A stretch of DNA of 64,000 nt from Streptomyces liliiviolaceus (GCF_018070025.1 NZ_JAGPYQ010000001.1:3534001-3598000); one strand, 5' to 3'. Counted from the first letter of the stretch, positions 52,936 to 62,206 are shown. The notes: generated by a model not told the origin, from the letters alone. Program-made: numbers and translations.

Positions 52936-54590
52936 GCACTACGACCACCCCGAACCCCTCGGACGCCGGCGCGCCGGGACGTTCGCGAGAGAAGGCGCCG
53001 GCCGGCGAGAAGATCGCCGACTGGGCCGACGGCCGGCTGGGGATCTACTCCCTGGCCAAGGCCAACATGCGCAAGATCTTCCCGGACCACTGGTCCTTCA
53101 TGCTGGGCGAGATCTGCCTCTACAGCTTCCTGATCATCATCCTCACGGGTGTGTATCTGACGCTGTTCTTCCACCCCTCGATGAACGAGATCGAGTACCA
53201 CGGAAGCTACGTCCCGCTCCAGGGGCAGCTGATGTCGGAGGCGTTCGCCTCCACGGTGGACATCAGCTTCGACGTCCGCGGCGGTCTGCTCATCCGGCAG
53301 ATCCACCACTGGGCGGCGATCGTCTTCCTGGCCGGCATGTTCGTGCACATGATGCGCGTCTTCTTCACCGGTGCGTTCCGCAAGCCGCGTGAGATCAACT
53401 GGCTGTTCGGCTTCCTGCTGTTCGTCCTGGGCATGTTCACCGGGTTCACCGGCTACTCGCTCCCCGACGACCTGCTCTCCGGCACCGGTGTCCGCTTCAC
53501 CCAGGGCGCCATCCTGTCGATGCCGATCGTGGGCACGTACATCTCGATGTTCCTGTTCGGCGGGGAGTTCCCGGGCGGCGACTTCGTCGCGCGGTTCTAC
53601 TCGATCCACATCCTGCTGCTGCCCGGCATCATGCTGGGGCTCGTGGTCGGCCACCTGATCCTGGTCTTCTACCACAAGCACACCCAGTTCGCGGGTCCCG
53701 GAAAGACCAACAAGAACGTCGTCGGCATGCCGCTGCTGCCGGTCTACATGGCCAAGGCCGGAGGCTTCTTCTTCCTGGTCTTCGGGTTCATCGCCATGCT
53801 GGCCGCGGTCGCGTCCATCAACCCGATCTGGGTGCTGGGGCCGTACCGGCCGGACCAGGTCTCCACGGGCGCCCAGCCCGACTGGTACATGGGCTTCGCC
53901 GAGGGTCTGATCCGTGCCATGCCCGGCTGGGAGATCAACATCTGGGGCCACACACTGGTCCTCGGTGTGCTCATCCCGCTGGTGATCTTCGGTGTCTTCC
54001 TGGCGCTCATCGCGCTCTACCCGTTCATCGAGTCCTGGGTCACCGGGGACAAGCGCGAGCACCACATCCTGGACCGCCCGCGCAACGCCCCGACCCGTAC
54101 GGCCTTCGGTGTCGCCTGGGTGACCGCGTACATCATCATGCTGATCGGCGGTGGCAACGACATCGTCGCGACCCACTTCCATCTGTCGATCAACACGGTC
54201 ACGTGGTTCGTGCGCATCGGGTTCTTCCTCGGACCGGTACTCGCGTTCATCGCCACCAAGCGGATCTGCCTCGGCCTGCAGCGCCGGGACAAGGACAAGG
54301 TGCTGCACGGCCGCGAGTCGGGCATCATCAAGCGCCTGCCGCACGGTGAGTTCGTCGAGGTGCACGAGCCGCTCAGCCAGGAGGCCATGCACACCCTCAC
54401 GGCGCACGAGCAGTACCAGCCGGCCGAGATCGGCCCGACGGTCGACGAGAACGGTGTCGAGCGCAAGGTGAAGGGCCCGCAGAAGCTCCGCGCCAAGCTC
54501 AGCACCGCCTACTTCGGTGAGGACGGCCAGATCCCCAAGCCGACCGCCGAGGAGTACAAGGAGATCACGAGCGGCCACGGCCACCACTGA
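52932..54590 (+). CDS. qcrB: Cytochrome b subunit of the bcc complex
   Basis: A 552-residue subunit with eight or nine helices. The bis-His heme b ligands are in [20 protein letters not shown] and in [25 protein letters not shown], and the PEWY-type motif appears as [10 protein letters not shown]. The C-terminal extension after residue 420 is hydrophilic and typical of actinobacteria. ATG 52932 overlaps qcrA. Followed by a strong terminator. Confidence 0.96.
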   Translation: MSTTTTPNPSDAGAPGRSREKAPAGEKIADWADGRLGIYSLAKANMRKIFPDHWSFMLGEICLYSFLIIILTGVYLTLFFHPSMNEIEYHGSYVPLQGQLMSEAFASTVDISFDVRGGLLIRQIHHWAAIVFLAGMFVHMMRVFFTGAFRKPREINWLFGFLLFVLGMFTGFTGYSLPDDLLSGTGVRFTQGAILSMPIVGTYISMFLFGGEFPGGDFVARFYSIHILLLPGIMLGLVVGHLILVFYHKHTQFAGPGKTNKNVVGMPLLPVYMAKAGGFFFLVFGFIAMLAAVASINPIWVLGPYRPDQVSTGAQPDWYMGFAEGLIRAMPGWEINIWGHTLVLGVLIPLVIFGVFLALIALYPFIESWVTGDKREHHILDRPRNAPTRTAFGVAWVTAYIIMLIGGGNDIVATHFHLSINTVTWFVRIGFFLGPVLAFIATKRICLGLQRRDKDKVLHGRESGIIKRLPHGEFVEVHEPLSQEAMHTLTAHEQYQPAEIGPTVDENGVERKVKGPQKLRAKLSTAYFGEDGQIPKPTAEEYKEITSGHGHH

Positions 54591-54614
54591 TCACCACCTG
54601 TTCGCCACGGCAGG

Positions 54615-54641
54615 AGCCCCGTCCATTGCATGGACGGGGCT
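54615..54641 (+). terminator. Intrinsic terminator after qcrB
   Basis: An 11-bp perfect stem AGCCCCGTCCA / TGGACGGGGCT with 5-nt loop TTGCA, followed by CTTTGCC. Confidence 0.88.
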
Positions 54642-54706
54642 CTTTGCCGTCCCGGGGGCTGGATAGGGTGGACCCACACCCACGAACACGGACCCAGGAG
54701 CGGCAG

Positions 54707-55771
54707 ATGAGTGCTGTGACCCCCGCTGGAGGCGACTTCGCGGCGGGCCGTTCCTGGCCCGCCCTGCTGAACGGTCTGCTGGACGGGCGCGACCTGAGCG
54801 CCGACGACACGGCCTGGGCGATGGACCTGATCATGCGGGGCGAGGCGACCGACGCGCAGATCGCCGGCTTCGCGGTGGCGCTGCGGGCCAAGGGCGAGAC
54901 CGTCGAGGAGATCTCCGGCATGGTGCGCACGATGTACGCGCACGCCAATGTGATCGACGTGCCGGGCGACACCGTCGACATCGTCGGCACCGGCGGGGAC
55001 GGGGCGAAGACCGTCAACATCTCGACGATGTCCGCCGTCGTCATCGCGGGTACGGGTGCCAAGGTCGTCAAGCACGGCAACCGCGCCGCGTCCTCCGCGT
55101 CCGGTGCCTCGGACGTGCTCGAAAAGCTCGGCGTCAACCTGGAGCTGACTCCGCGGCGGGTGGCCGAGGTGGCCGAGGAGGCCGGGATCACCTTCTGCTT
55201 CGCGGTGAAGTTTCATCCGGCGCTGCGGCACGTGGCGGCTGCGCGCGGGCAGCTGGGGATCCGGACGACCTTCAACTTCCTCGGCCCGCTGACCAATCCG
55301 GCCCGGGTGCGGGCCCAGGCGGTCGGAGTCGCGCACGCGCCCATGGCGCCCATCGTGGCCGGGGTCCTCGCGGAGCGCGGCAACTCGTCGCTCGTCTTCC
55401 GCGGTGACGACGGGCTCGACGAGCTGACCACCACGGCGACGTCCCGGGTGTGGGTCGTGCGGGACGGCAAGGTGCGCGAGGAGGCGTTCGATCCGCGGGA
55501 CGTGGGGATCGAGCTGGTGCCCGTGGAGGCGCTGCGGGGGGCTGACGCGTCGTACAACGCGGATGTCGCCCGGCGGCTGCTTCAGGGGGAGCGCGGGCCT
55601 GTACGGGACGCTGTGCTGCTGAACTCTGCGGCGGCGCTGGTGGCGCTCGCGCCGGGGCCGGGATCGCTCGCCGAGCAGATCCGCGGCGGGATGGCTCGCG
55701 CCGCGGAGGCGATCGACTCCGGCGCGGCGTTGCGGACGCTGGAGGGGTGGGTGGCTGCGACCAACGCGTAG
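54707..55771 (+). CDS. trpD: Anthranilate phosphoribosyltransferase
   Basis: A 354-residue enzyme of tryptophan synthesis. PRPP-binding residues are in [37 protein letters not shown] and the [20 protein letters not shown] block. It converts anthranilate to phosphoribosylanthranilate. GGAG stands 6 bp before ATG 54707. It is transcribed alone, with no other trp genes in view. Confidence 0.95.
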   Translation: MSAVTPAGGDFAAGRSWPALLNGLLDGRDLSADDTAWAMDLIMRGEATDAQIAGFAVALRAKGETVEEISGMVRTMYAHANVIDVPGDTVDIVGTGGDGAKTVNISTMSAVVIAGTGAKVVKHGNRAASSASGASDVLEKLGVNLELTPRRVAEVAEEAGITFCFAVKFHPALRHVAAARGQLGIRTTFNFLGPLTNPARVRAQAVGVAHAPMAPIVAGVLAERGNSSLVFRGDDGLDELTTTATSRVWVVRDGKVREEAFDPRDVGIELVPVEALRGADASYNADVARRLLQGERGPVRDAVLLNSAAALVALAPGPGSLAEQIRGGMARAAEAIDSGAALRTLEGWVAATNA

Positions 55772-55799
55772 GCGCTGGCGCTGGCGTTTGCGGGGTTGG

Positions 55800-56040
55800 C
55801 TGCGGGTCGGTGGGGGTGGGCCGCGCAGTTCCCCGCGCCCCTGAAAAGCGGGCTGCGCCCAGCTTTTCCCCGGTCCCCGGTCCCCGGTCCCCGGTCCCCG
55901 GTCCCCGGTCCCCGGTCCCCGGTCCCCGGGCTCTGGGCTCTGGCCCTAAGCCCCCGTGTCCCTCTCGTCTCCCCGCCCCGTCGGTAGCTTGGGGCGCCGG
56001 GGGATGTTTTTAGGGGCGCGGGGAACTGCGCAACGGGGGG
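55800..56040. repeat. Intergenic elements A10 with a CCCCGGT heptamer tract
   Basis: One forward A core (55823-55842) and one reverse A core (56012-56031) flank CCCCGGT repeated eight times (55868-55923) plus CCCCGGG (55924-55930). Most of the 670-bp gap between trpD and the aminotransferase before the riboswitch is this material. Confidence 0.87.
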
Positions 56041-56109
56041 TTGGGGGCGGAGCCCCCGGGCAGTGACGGTCACCCCGTATCCGGCTGTCCCGGTATGCGG
56101 ACAGGGGGG

Positions 56110-56137
56110 TTGCTGTCCGATCATCGTGTGGCATGAT
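56110..56137 (+). promoter_or_regulatory. Promoter of the SAM-IV transcript
   Basis: TTGCTG (56110-56115) and CATGAT (56132-56137) with a 16-bp spacer, so transcription begins about 56144, immediately at the riboswitch. Confidence 0.5.
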
Positions 56138-56144
56138 GCTGGCA

Positions 56145-56262
56145 GGTCATGAGTGACAGTCAACAGGCCCCGGCCGACTGTCCGGCAACCCTCCGTCCGT
56201 GGCGGGGTGCCCCGGGTGAAGACCAGGTCGTAGGCAGTGAGGTCTACGGCAAGCGCGGACCC
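56145..56262 (+). ncRNA. SAM-IV riboswitch
   Basis: The segment contains the actinobacterial SAM-IV consensus in order: GGTCATGAGTGACAG, CCCCGGCCGACTGTCCGGCA, ACCCTCCGTCC, GGCGGGGTGCCCCGGGTGA, GACCAGGTCGT and ACGGCAAGCGCGGACCC. SAM-IV shares the SAM-I core but has a different periphery and controls sulfur genes. It precedes a class V aminotransferase with a cysteine desulfurase-type active site. Confidence 0.88.
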
Positions 56263-56286
56263 CTCGCCGCTCGTCAGGGCAGATGC

Positions 56287-56301
56287 ACCAGGGGTCCTGG
56301 T
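56287..56301 (+). promoter_or_regulatory. Small hairpin in the riboswitch expression platform
   Basis: ACCAGG-GGT-CCTGGT. The riboswitch 3' end CCCTCG (56261-56266) is complementary to CGAGGG (56306-56311), the ribosome binding site of the leader ORF, so ligand binding could expose or hide it. Confidence 0.4.
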
Positions 56302-56319
56302 CGTTCGAGGGAGCCTTTC

Positions 56320-56340
56320 ATGAGCAAGCGAATGCGATAG
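56320..56340 (+). CDS. Six-codon leader ORF after the SAM-IV riboswitch
   Basis: ATG AGC AAG CGA ATG CGA then TAG, encoding MSKRMR, with GAGGGAG 5 bp upstream. It lies between the riboswitch and the aminotransferase start 101 bp further on. It could be the direct target of translational control, but may be fortuitous. Confidence 0.4.
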   Translation: MSKRMR

Positions 56341-56441
56341 GGCGCCGAGCCCCACTTCCGCGTACCCCTTTCACCTTTCCTGTGCCGGGCTGCCATGCCC
56401 GCCCGCACAGTGATTTCGCCTGCCTCTCACAGGAGCTCGCC

Positions 56442-57821
56442 ATGTCTGTCTCCACCGCTGCCGCCGGCCGGACCGCCCACTGTGACACCGACGCCCCGGG
56501 GTCCCTGCCCGTGCTGGGCCGGGACGTCACCGTTCCGCTCGTGACCGGCGGCGAGGTCACCTACGCCGCCCTCGACTACGCCGCCAGCGCCCCCGCCCTC
56601 CAGCGGGTCTGGGACGACGTGGCCGCGTACGCCCCGTACTACGGCAGCGTGCACCGCGGGGCCGGCTATCTCTCCCAGCTCTCCACGGATCTCTTCGAGA
56701 ACGCCCGCCGGACCGTCGCGGAGTTCCTCGACTGCCGTGACGACGACGAGGTCGTCTTCACCCGGTCCACCACCGACTCGCTCAACCTCCTCGCCGCCGC
56801 CCTGCCCGCCGACTGCCAGGTCTTCGTCTTCGAGACCGAGCACCACGCCTCGCTGCTGCCGTGGCAGGACGCCCGCGTCACCTACCTCAACGCCCCGCGC
56901 ACCCCGGGCGAGGCCGTCGCGACGCTGGAGAAGGCACTGTCCGGCCGCGACCCGTACGGTCCGGCGCTCGTGTGCGTGACCGGTGCCTCGAACGTCACCG
57001 GCGAACTGTGGCCCGTACGGGAACTGGCCGCCGCCGCCCACGCCCACGGCGCCCGTATCGTGCTCGACGCGGCCCAGCTCGCACCCCACCACCCCGTCTC
57101 CGTACAGGAGTTGGACGTGGACTGGGTCGCCTTCTCCGGCCACAAGCTGTACGCGCCGTTCGGCTCGGGCGTGCTCGCGGGACGCTTCGACTGGCTGCGC
57201 GAGGCCGACCCGTACCTGGCCGGCGGAGGCGCCTCGCGGAAGGTGTCACGGCGGACGGACGGCGGTGTGGACGTGGAGTGGCACGAGAGCGCCGCACGGC
57301 ACGAGGCCGGGTCGCCCAACGTCATCGGCGCCTACTCCATCGCCTCCGCCTGCAAGGCCCTCACCGAGGCCGGCTTCGACTCGCTCGTCGCCCGTGAGCA
57401 GCAGCTCGTCGCACGGGTTCGCCAGGGCCTCGCCGAGGTGCCCGAGGTCCGGGTGCTTTCGCTCTTCGGCGACGACGCCCCGCGCGTCGGCGTCATCTCG
57501 TTCGTCGTCGAGGGCTGGAACAGCTCGCACTTCGCCGCCGCGCTCTCCGCCGAGTACGGCATCGGCGTCCGCGACGGTCTCTTCTGCGCCCACCCGCTGG
57601 TCCGTACACTCCTCGGCAGCGACCCGCAGTCCCAGGGGGAGTGCGGTGCTCCCGAGGCCGCCCCCGGCGAGAAGTCCCTGAACGCCATCCGTGTCAGCTT
57701 CGGCGTCGGCACCCCCGACGAGCACGTGGAGCGTTTCGTGGGAGCGGTCAAGGAGCTCGTGGCGAACGGCGCGAGCTGGAACTACCGCACGGAGAACGGG
57801 CGCTGCGTGCCGGCTGCCTGA
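56442..57821 (+). CDS. Class V aminotransferase / cysteine desulfurase-like PLP enzyme under SAM-IV control
   Basis: A 459-residue PLP enzyme. The PLP lysine lies in VAFSGHKLYAPFGSG, with FTRSTTDSLNLLA and TEHHASLLPWQ as earlier PLP-pocket motifs. GVRDGLFCAHPLVRTLLG matches the RxGxxCAxP motif with the catalytic Cys of SufS-type desulfurases, so sulfur removal from cysteine or a related thiol is likely. The SAM-IV leader links it to methionine/SAM status. ATG 56442 follows AGGAGC. The stop is 50 bp before the convergent Lrp gene stop. Confidence 0.88.
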   Translation: MSVSTAAAGRTAHCDTDAPGSLPVLGRDVTVPLVTGGEVTYAALDYAASAPALQRVWDDVAAYAPYYGSVHRGAGYLSQLSTDLFENARRTVAEFLDCRDDDEVVFTRSTTDSLNLLAAALPADCQVFVFETEHHASLLPWQDARVTYLNAPRTPGEAVATLEKALSGRDPYGPALVCVTGASNVTGELWPVRELAAAAHAHGARIVLDAAQLAPHHPVSVQELDVDWVAFSGHKLYAPFGSGVLAGRFDWLREADPYLAGGGASRKVSRRTDGGVDVEWHESAARHEAGSPNVIGAYSIASACKALTEAGFDSLVAREQQLVARVRQGLAEVPEVRVLSLFGDDAPRVGVISFVVEGWNSSHFAAALSAEYGIGVRDGLFCAHPLVRTLLGSDPQSQGECGAPEAAPGEKSLNAIRVSFGVGTPDEHVERFVGAVKELVANGASWNYRTENGRCVPAA

Positions 57822-57829
57822 CGGGCCGC

Positions 57830-57870
57830 GCCCCTGAAGGATTGCGCCGTTCCCCGCGCCCCTGACCGGG
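57830..57870. repeat. Single intergenic element A11
   Basis: Forward core 57844-57863, sandwiched between two convergent stop codons. Confidence 0.78.
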
Positions 57871-57871
57871 C

Positions 57872-58153
57872 CTAGTTGTCGCCGCCGATGGCGAACGCCG
57901 CCTCCAGGTCGTGCTGCGAGTACGTCCGGAACGCCACATGCGTGTCCGTCCCCTCGACGCCCGGAATCTTGCTGATCATGCCGGGGATGACGTCCGCCAG
58001 ATCGTCATGGGCCTTCACCCGGACCATGGCGATCAAGTCGTACGTCCCGGTCACGGAGAACACCTCGCTGACGCTGTCCAGCGCCGCGATCGACTCGGCG
58101 ATCTCGGGAATCCGGTCCACGCTGGTCTTGATGAGCACGATCGCGGTGATCAC
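57872..58153 (-). CDS. Lrp/AsnC ligand-binding (RAM) domain protein, stand-alone
   Basis: A 93-residue protein containing only the RAM domain: VLIKTSVDRIPEIAESIAAL, SVTGTYDLIAMVRVKAHDDL, no helix-turn-helix. Such SCO2140-like proteins may bind amino acids or partner with full regulators. GTG 58153 shares a GTGA overlap with the rhomboid stop and has GGGAGA upstream. Confidence 0.9.
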   Translation of the reverse strand: MITAIVLIKTSVDRIPEIAESIAALDSVSEVFSVTGTYDLIAMVRVKAHDDLADVIPGMISKIPGVEGTDTHVAFRTYSQHDLEAAFAIGGDN

Positions 58154-58899
58154 GGCTGGTTTTCTCCCTCGGTGGCCGTCGCTGGGGATTTCACTCTAGC
58201 CGGACGCCCGTACCGCACCCACGCGTAGAGGAACCCGGCGGAGAAGCCCAGCAGGTGCGCCAGATAGGCGACCCCCGGGCCCTGCGAGGCGCGCCCCGCG
58301 GCCAGCCACTGCAGGGACACCCAGAACGGGAGCACCACCCATGCGGGGAACCGCAGCGGGAGGAAGAAGAGGAACGGGAAGAGACTGGTCACCCGGGCTT
58401 TGGGGAACAGGTACAGAAACGCGCCGAGGACCGCGGAGATCGCCCCCGACGCACCGACGAGGGTCTGCGACGAGTCGGCGTGGGCGACCGCGTACCCCAG
58501 CAGGGCGAGGTAGCCGCACCCCAGGTAGAAGAGGGCGAACTCGAAGTGGCCCATCCTCTCCTCGGCCATCGCCCCGAAGACGTAGAGGAAGAGCATGTTC
58601 CCCAGCAGATGCAGCCAGCTGCCGTGCACGAACAGCGCGGTGGCCGGGGTGGCGAGGGCCCGCAGTGTTCCCTCGAACAGTTCGACGGGCACCACGCCCC
58701 ACTGTTCGAAATAGGCCCGCTGCGCGGAAAGAAGCTCGTCACCGGTGCCGTACGAGGGACTGAGCCCCGAGGCCGGACCGATCAGGAAGAGCGCGCAGCA
58801 CAGCGCGATCAGTCCGTAGGTCACCGGAGCGGGGTGGCTCCGGATCGCCCTGACCGTTCTGACCGTCCTGTTGCCGGGGGCACCCCAGTTGCCGAGCAT
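58150..58899 (-). CDS. Rhomboid family intramembrane serine protease
   Basis: A 249-residue protein with six or seven helices. Conserved residues are HGSWLHLLGNM, Ser151 of GASGA and His215 of AHLLGF, which form the intramembrane Ser-His dyad. It cleaves transmembrane segments; the substrate is unknown. ATG 58899 is chosen but lacks a clear ribosome binding site. Its stop overlaps the downstream RAM-domain gene by 4 bp. Confidence 0.9.
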   Translation of the reverse strand: MLGNWGAPGNRTVRTVRAIRSHPAPVTYGLIALCCALFLIGPASGLSPSYGTGDELLSAQRAYFEQWGVVPVELFEGTLRALATPATALFVHGSWLHLLGNMLFLYVFGAMAEERMGHFEFALFYLGCGYLALLGYAVAHADSSQTLVGASGAISAVLGAFLYLFPKARVTSLFPFLFFLPLRFPAWVVLPFWVSLQWLAAGRASQGPGVAYLAHLLGFSAGFLYAWVRYGRPARVKSPATATEGENQP

Positions 58900-59056
58900 G
58901 AACAGAGCATGACGTAACGGGACCGAACCGCACAGAGCGCCTCGCCGCTGCCGGTGGACGGGCGTCGAGTACCCGCCAGGCCGTAGGGTTACGAGCCACA
59001 CGCTCCGGGGAATCCGGAGCGGCACGAGGACTTACGGAAAGAGAGCGACTGCCACG

Positions 59057-59296
59057 ATGACGGTTCCCCTCCCGACGGCCGAGACCCGGTGGCGCTGCAC
59101 GCTCTGCGGCAACCTCACGCGATTCGACGTGACCCGCTCGTCGAAGGTCGTCGAGTACGTGCATCTGGACCTGGCCGGGGAACCCAAGGTCGAGGAACGC
59201 AACGTGGTCAGTGAGACCATCGACTCCGTGCGCTGCCGCTGGTGCAACGCGGTGGATCAGGTGGAACTGGTGGACAGGCCGGGCGCCCGCTCCTGA
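59057..59296 (+). CDS. Small zinc-ribbon protein
   Basis: A 79-residue protein with two Cys pairs, CTLCGN at residues about 14-19 and CRWCNA near 60, consistent with a single structural zinc. No further domain. ATG 59057. The neighbour is the NYN protein 35 bp downstream; a palindrome covers its stop codon. Confidence 0.72.
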   Translation: MTVPLPTAETRWRCTLCGNLTRFDVTRSSKVVEYVHLDLAGEPKVEERNVVSETIDSVRCRWCNAVDQVELVDRPGARS

Positions 59297-59307
59297 CAGG
59301 AGCGGGC
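59285..59307 (+). terminator. Palindrome over the stop codon of the zinc-ribbon gene
   Basis: GCCCGCTCCTG and CAGGAGCGGGC flank one base; the TGA is inside. It could weaken read-through to the NYN gene or act on mRNA stability. Confidence 0.5.
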
Positions 59308-59331
59308 CCCGCACGGACGATGGGGTGAAGG

Positions 59332-60681
59332 ATGGTGGAGACCACAGGCGGTGAGCCGGACGACGGCGACGCCGAGGTGCTCGACCGTCCGCTGCCCGAC
59401 GGGGTGCGCCGCAGGGTCGTACAGATCGTGTCGGACGGGTTCGGCGGGCTGACCGTGGCCGAACTGCCCACACAGCTGCGGCAGTACGCCCGGTTCGCCC
59501 CCAATCGCCGTGCCAAGTTCGCGGGGACCGCGATGGCGGCGGCCATGGAGACCGATCCGCTGTTCAGACAGCGCATCGCCGAGAAGCTCAGAGATGCCCA
59601 GCCCGAGCTGGCCGGCGCTCTCGACTCGGGCTCGCCGCCCCCGGCCGCGGACCCGCTGGACGTGGCGGCCGCGGCCTATGTGCTGCGCCCCACGGGCTGG
59701 GTCAAGCTGGTCACCGCCGCCGGCGAGGAGGCCCTGCGGGCGGACGCCGAGCGTGCCGACGAGGAGAGCCGTGTCGAGCTGGAGCGGCTGCGCGAGGAGC
59801 TGGCCGAGGCCCGTGGGCAGACCCGGGCCGAGACGGAGCGGCTGCGCACCGAACTCGACGCGGCGAAGAAGGAAGCGGAATCGCTTCACCGCAAGCTGCG
59901 CGGGGCCTTCAGCGACGTCAAACGGGGCGAGGCGGCCCTGCGCAAGCTGCGCGGCGAGATGGAGGCCGTACGGGGCGAGGGGCAGGCCCAGGTCTCCGCC
60001 GCCGAGAGCGAGAGCCGGCGGCTGAAACAGCGGCTCGGCGAGGTCGAGGGCTCCCTGGAGGCCACCCGCCGCGCGGCGCGCGAGGGGCGCAGTGTCGAGG
60101 ACATGCGCGTACGGCTGCTCCTGGACACCGTGCTCGAAGCCACGCAGGGGCTGCGGCGCGAACTCGCCCTGCCGCCGGTGTCGGTGCGGCCGGCGGAGAC
60201 CGTGGACGCGGTCGAGCCGGGCCGGATGACACCGAAGGACATCGCGGCCCGTGCGCTGTCCGACAGCGATCCCGCCGTCCTCGACCAGTTGCTCGCGCTG
60301 CCGCAGGCGCATCTGGTCGTCGACGGGTACAACGTCACCAAGACCGGCTATCCGCAGATGCCGCTGGAGAAGCAGCGGCTGCGGCTGCTCGGTCAGCTCT
60401 CGCAACTCGCCGCGCAGACCGGCGCCGAGGTCACCTGTGTCTTCGACGGGGCCGAACTGGCCGCCCCGGTGCTGCTCGCCCCGCCGCGCGGGGTGCGGGT
60501 GCTGTTCTCCAAGCCGGGTGTCACCGCGGACGAACTGATCCGCCAGCTGGTGCGCGCCGAACCGCCGGGACGGCCCGTCATCGTCGTCTCCACGGACCGC
60601 GAGGTGGCCGACGGAGTGGCGAGCGCGGGTGCCCGTCCGGTGGCCTCCGTGGTGCTGCTCAAGCGTCTTTCGAGGGGTTGA
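59332..60681 (+). CDS. NYN domain (YacP-like) RNA-binding protein with long coiled coil
   Basis: A 449-residue protein. A central coiled coil (residues about 135-265, LERLREELAEARGQTRAETE) leads to a NYN/PIN-like domain at residues about 320-449: LVVDGYNVTKTGYPQM, VTCVFDGAEL and VIVVSTDREVADGVASAGA, which hold the acidic metal-binding residues. YacP homologues are ribosome-associated endoribonucleases. ATG 59332 follows GGGTGAAGG. Confidence 0.82.
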   Translation: MVETTGGEPDDGDAEVLDRPLPDGVRRRVVQIVSDGFGGLTVAELPTQLRQYARFAPNRRAKFAGTAMAAAMETDPLFRQRIAEKLRDAQPELAGALDSGSPPPAADPLDVAAAAYVLRPTGWVKLVTAAGEEALRADAERADEESRVELERLREELAEARGQTRAETERLRTELDAAKKEAESLHRKLRGAFSDVKRGEAALRKLRGEMEAVRGEGQAQVSAAESESRRLKQRLGEVEGSLEATRRAAREGRSVEDMRVRLLLDTVLEATQGLRRELALPPVSVRPAETVDAVEPGRMTPKDIAARALSDSDPAVLDQLLALPQAHLVVDGYNVTKTGYPQMPLEKQRLRLLGQLSQLAAQTGAEVTCVFDGAELAAPVLLAPPRGVRVLFSKPGVTADELIRQLVRAEPPGRPVIVVSTDREVADGVASAGARPVASVVLLKRLSRG

Positions 60682-60896
60682 GACCCGCCCCGATTGGGCA
60701 CCCTCGCGGCTTCGGTGATCCATGGTCGCCGTTCTGTCCCGTACGTCCCATAGGTCTCTGACGCACCAAGGGCAACGCATGGTCGTCTTGCCCGACTTGG
60801 CGAAACCTTCACGCAACGTAGTGTCAAGAGAGCGTTACTGCACGTGAGTTGATTGTAAAGAATGCGATCGGTGACCGAGATTTTTCCGGGGAGGAT

Positions 60897-60925
60897 TTGA
60901 ACTGATCACAGGTGGTCACTAGGGT
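60897..60925 (+). promoter_or_regulatory. Near-consensus promoter of the first NlpC/P60 gene
   Basis: TTGAAC and TAGGGT are spaced by exactly 17 bp. The spacer has TGATCAC and TGGTCAC direct repeats. Transcription should start about 60932, giving a leader of about 100 nt that can form at least two hairpins (CCTCCAC/GTGGAGG). The gap 60682-61034 holds no gene. Confidence 0.65.
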
Positions 60926-61034
60926 CAGGCGTCGAACCTCCACTCGGGTGATCACTCATTGGGAGTGACGGTGGAGGGGCACCGCCAACCGGCGTCTTCG
61001 GTGGGCGGCTGAGGTAATGAAGGAGCTCGCCTCC

Positions 61035-62066
61035 GTGGCGTCCCACCGTCGACCGAAGCAGCCGAGCCGCACCCGTGTGACCGTGCTCACCACTGCCGCC
61101 GCCGCTGCCGTTGCCCTCAGCTCGCAGGCTGCCAACGCCGCGCCCAGCGAGAAGCCCAGCAAGGACGAGGTCAAGAGCAAGGTCGACAAGCTCTACGAAG
61201 AGTCGGCGCTGGCCACGGACCGGGCCAACGGCGCCGAGGAGAAGCAGGAGAAGCTGGAGAAGGAGATCGACACTCTCCAGGACCAGGTCGCCCGCGGCCA
61301 GGACGATCTCAACTCCATGCGTGACGGCCTCGGTCTGATGGCCAGCTCCCAGTACCGCACGGGCGCCGTCGACCCCTCCGTGCAGCTGTTCCTCTCCTCG
61401 GACCCGGACGACTACCTCGACAAGGCGTCCGCCATCGACCAGTTGAGCGCTCAGCAGGTCGAGGCGCTCAAGAAGGTCCAGGACAAGCAGCGGGTCCTCG
61501 CCCAGCAGCGGCAGGAAGCGGCCGGCAAGCTCAAGGAGCTCTCCGACACCCGCAAGACCCTGAGCAAGAAGAAGAAGGAGGTCCAGGAGAAGCTCGCCAA
61601 GGCGCGCCAGCTCCTGAACACCCTGACGGCCGCGGAGCAGGCGGCCATCAAGACCGCCGACACGCGCGCCAGCCGTGACGCCGGGGACCGTGTCGAGCTC
61701 GGCAACGAGGTGCCCGCCTCCGAGCGCGGTGCCGCCGCCCTCGCCGCCGCGAAGACCCAGATGGGCAAGCCGTACGTGTCCGGTGGCAGCGGCCCCAACT
61801 CGTACGACTGCTCCGGTCTGACGCAGTGGGCTTACAACCAGGCCGGCCAGTCCATAACCCGGACCACCTACACGCAGCAGAACGACGGCGTGAAGATCGG
61901 CCGCGGCGAGCTCAAGCCCGGCGACCTCGTCTTCTTCAACAGCCTCGCGCACGTAGGCCTGTACGCCGGCAACGGTGTGGTCCTGCACGCGCCGAAGCCC
62001 GGCGCCGTCGTCCGGCTGGAGTCGATGAGCACGATCGGCTCCTTCCAGTTCGGTGTCCGCGTCTGA
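61035..62066 (+). CDS. NlpC/P60 peptidoglycan endopeptidase
   Basis: A 343-residue secreted hydrolase. The signal peptide (VTVLTTAAAAAVALSSQAANA) is followed by a long coiled coil (residues about 45-215) and a NlpC/P60 domain with Cys259 in SYDCSGLTQWAYNQ and His in AHVGLYAG. It cuts peptide stems of peptidoglycan, and the coiled coil probably regulates it. GTG 61035 with GGAG 8 bp upstream is the family start; ATG 61017 is an alternative. Confidence 0.93.
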   Translation: MASHRRPKQPSRTRVTVLTTAAAAAVALSSQAANAAPSEKPSKDEVKSKVDKLYEESALATDRANGAEEKQEKLEKEIDTLQDQVARGQDDLNSMRDGLGLMASSQYRTGAVDPSVQLFLSSDPDDYLDKASAIDQLSAQQVEALKKVQDKQRVLAQQRQEAAGKLKELSDTRKTLSKKKKEVQEKLAKARQLLNTLTAAEQAAIKTADTRASRDAGDRVELGNEVPASERGAAALAAAKTQMGKPYVSGGSGPNSYDCSGLTQWAYNQAGQSITRTTYTQQNDGVKIGRGELKPGDLVFFNSLAHVGLYAGNGVVLHAPKPGAVVRLESMSTIGSFQFGVRV

Positions 62067-62146
62067 TCCCAGCGCCTCGGGACTTTCCCGCAGGCAGGTC
62101 GCCACGCCGCCCGAACGGGCGAATTCCGGTGACGCCCGCTGACCCC

Positions 62147-62182
62147 ACGCCCCGCCCATGACCTGCGTCTGAGGCGGGGCGT
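62147..62182 (+). terminator. Hairpin after the first NlpC/P60 gene
   Basis: ACGCCCCGCC and GGCGGGGCGT form a 10-bp stem with a 16-nt loop. Confidence 0.65.
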
Positions 62183-62206
62183 CGCGTTGTGTACACGTAT
62201 GGGTCT

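Noticed and set aside
56283..56441. Longer aminotransferase starting at 56283
   Set aside because: It would run over the riboswitch platform and the leader ORF; the AGGAGC site before ATG 56442 is better placed.
59332..60681. NYN protein as a toxin of a toxin-antitoxin pair
   Set aside because: The length, coiled coil and chromosomal setting fit a YacP-like housekeeping RNase, and no antitoxin-like partner is visible.
60682..61034. Possible c-di-AMP (ydaO) riboswitch before the NlpC/P60 gene
   Set aside because: Some Streptomyces cell-wall hydrolases have one, but I do not find its GGGTGAAT and GGGGACC-type conserved blocks here; only hairpins are seen.
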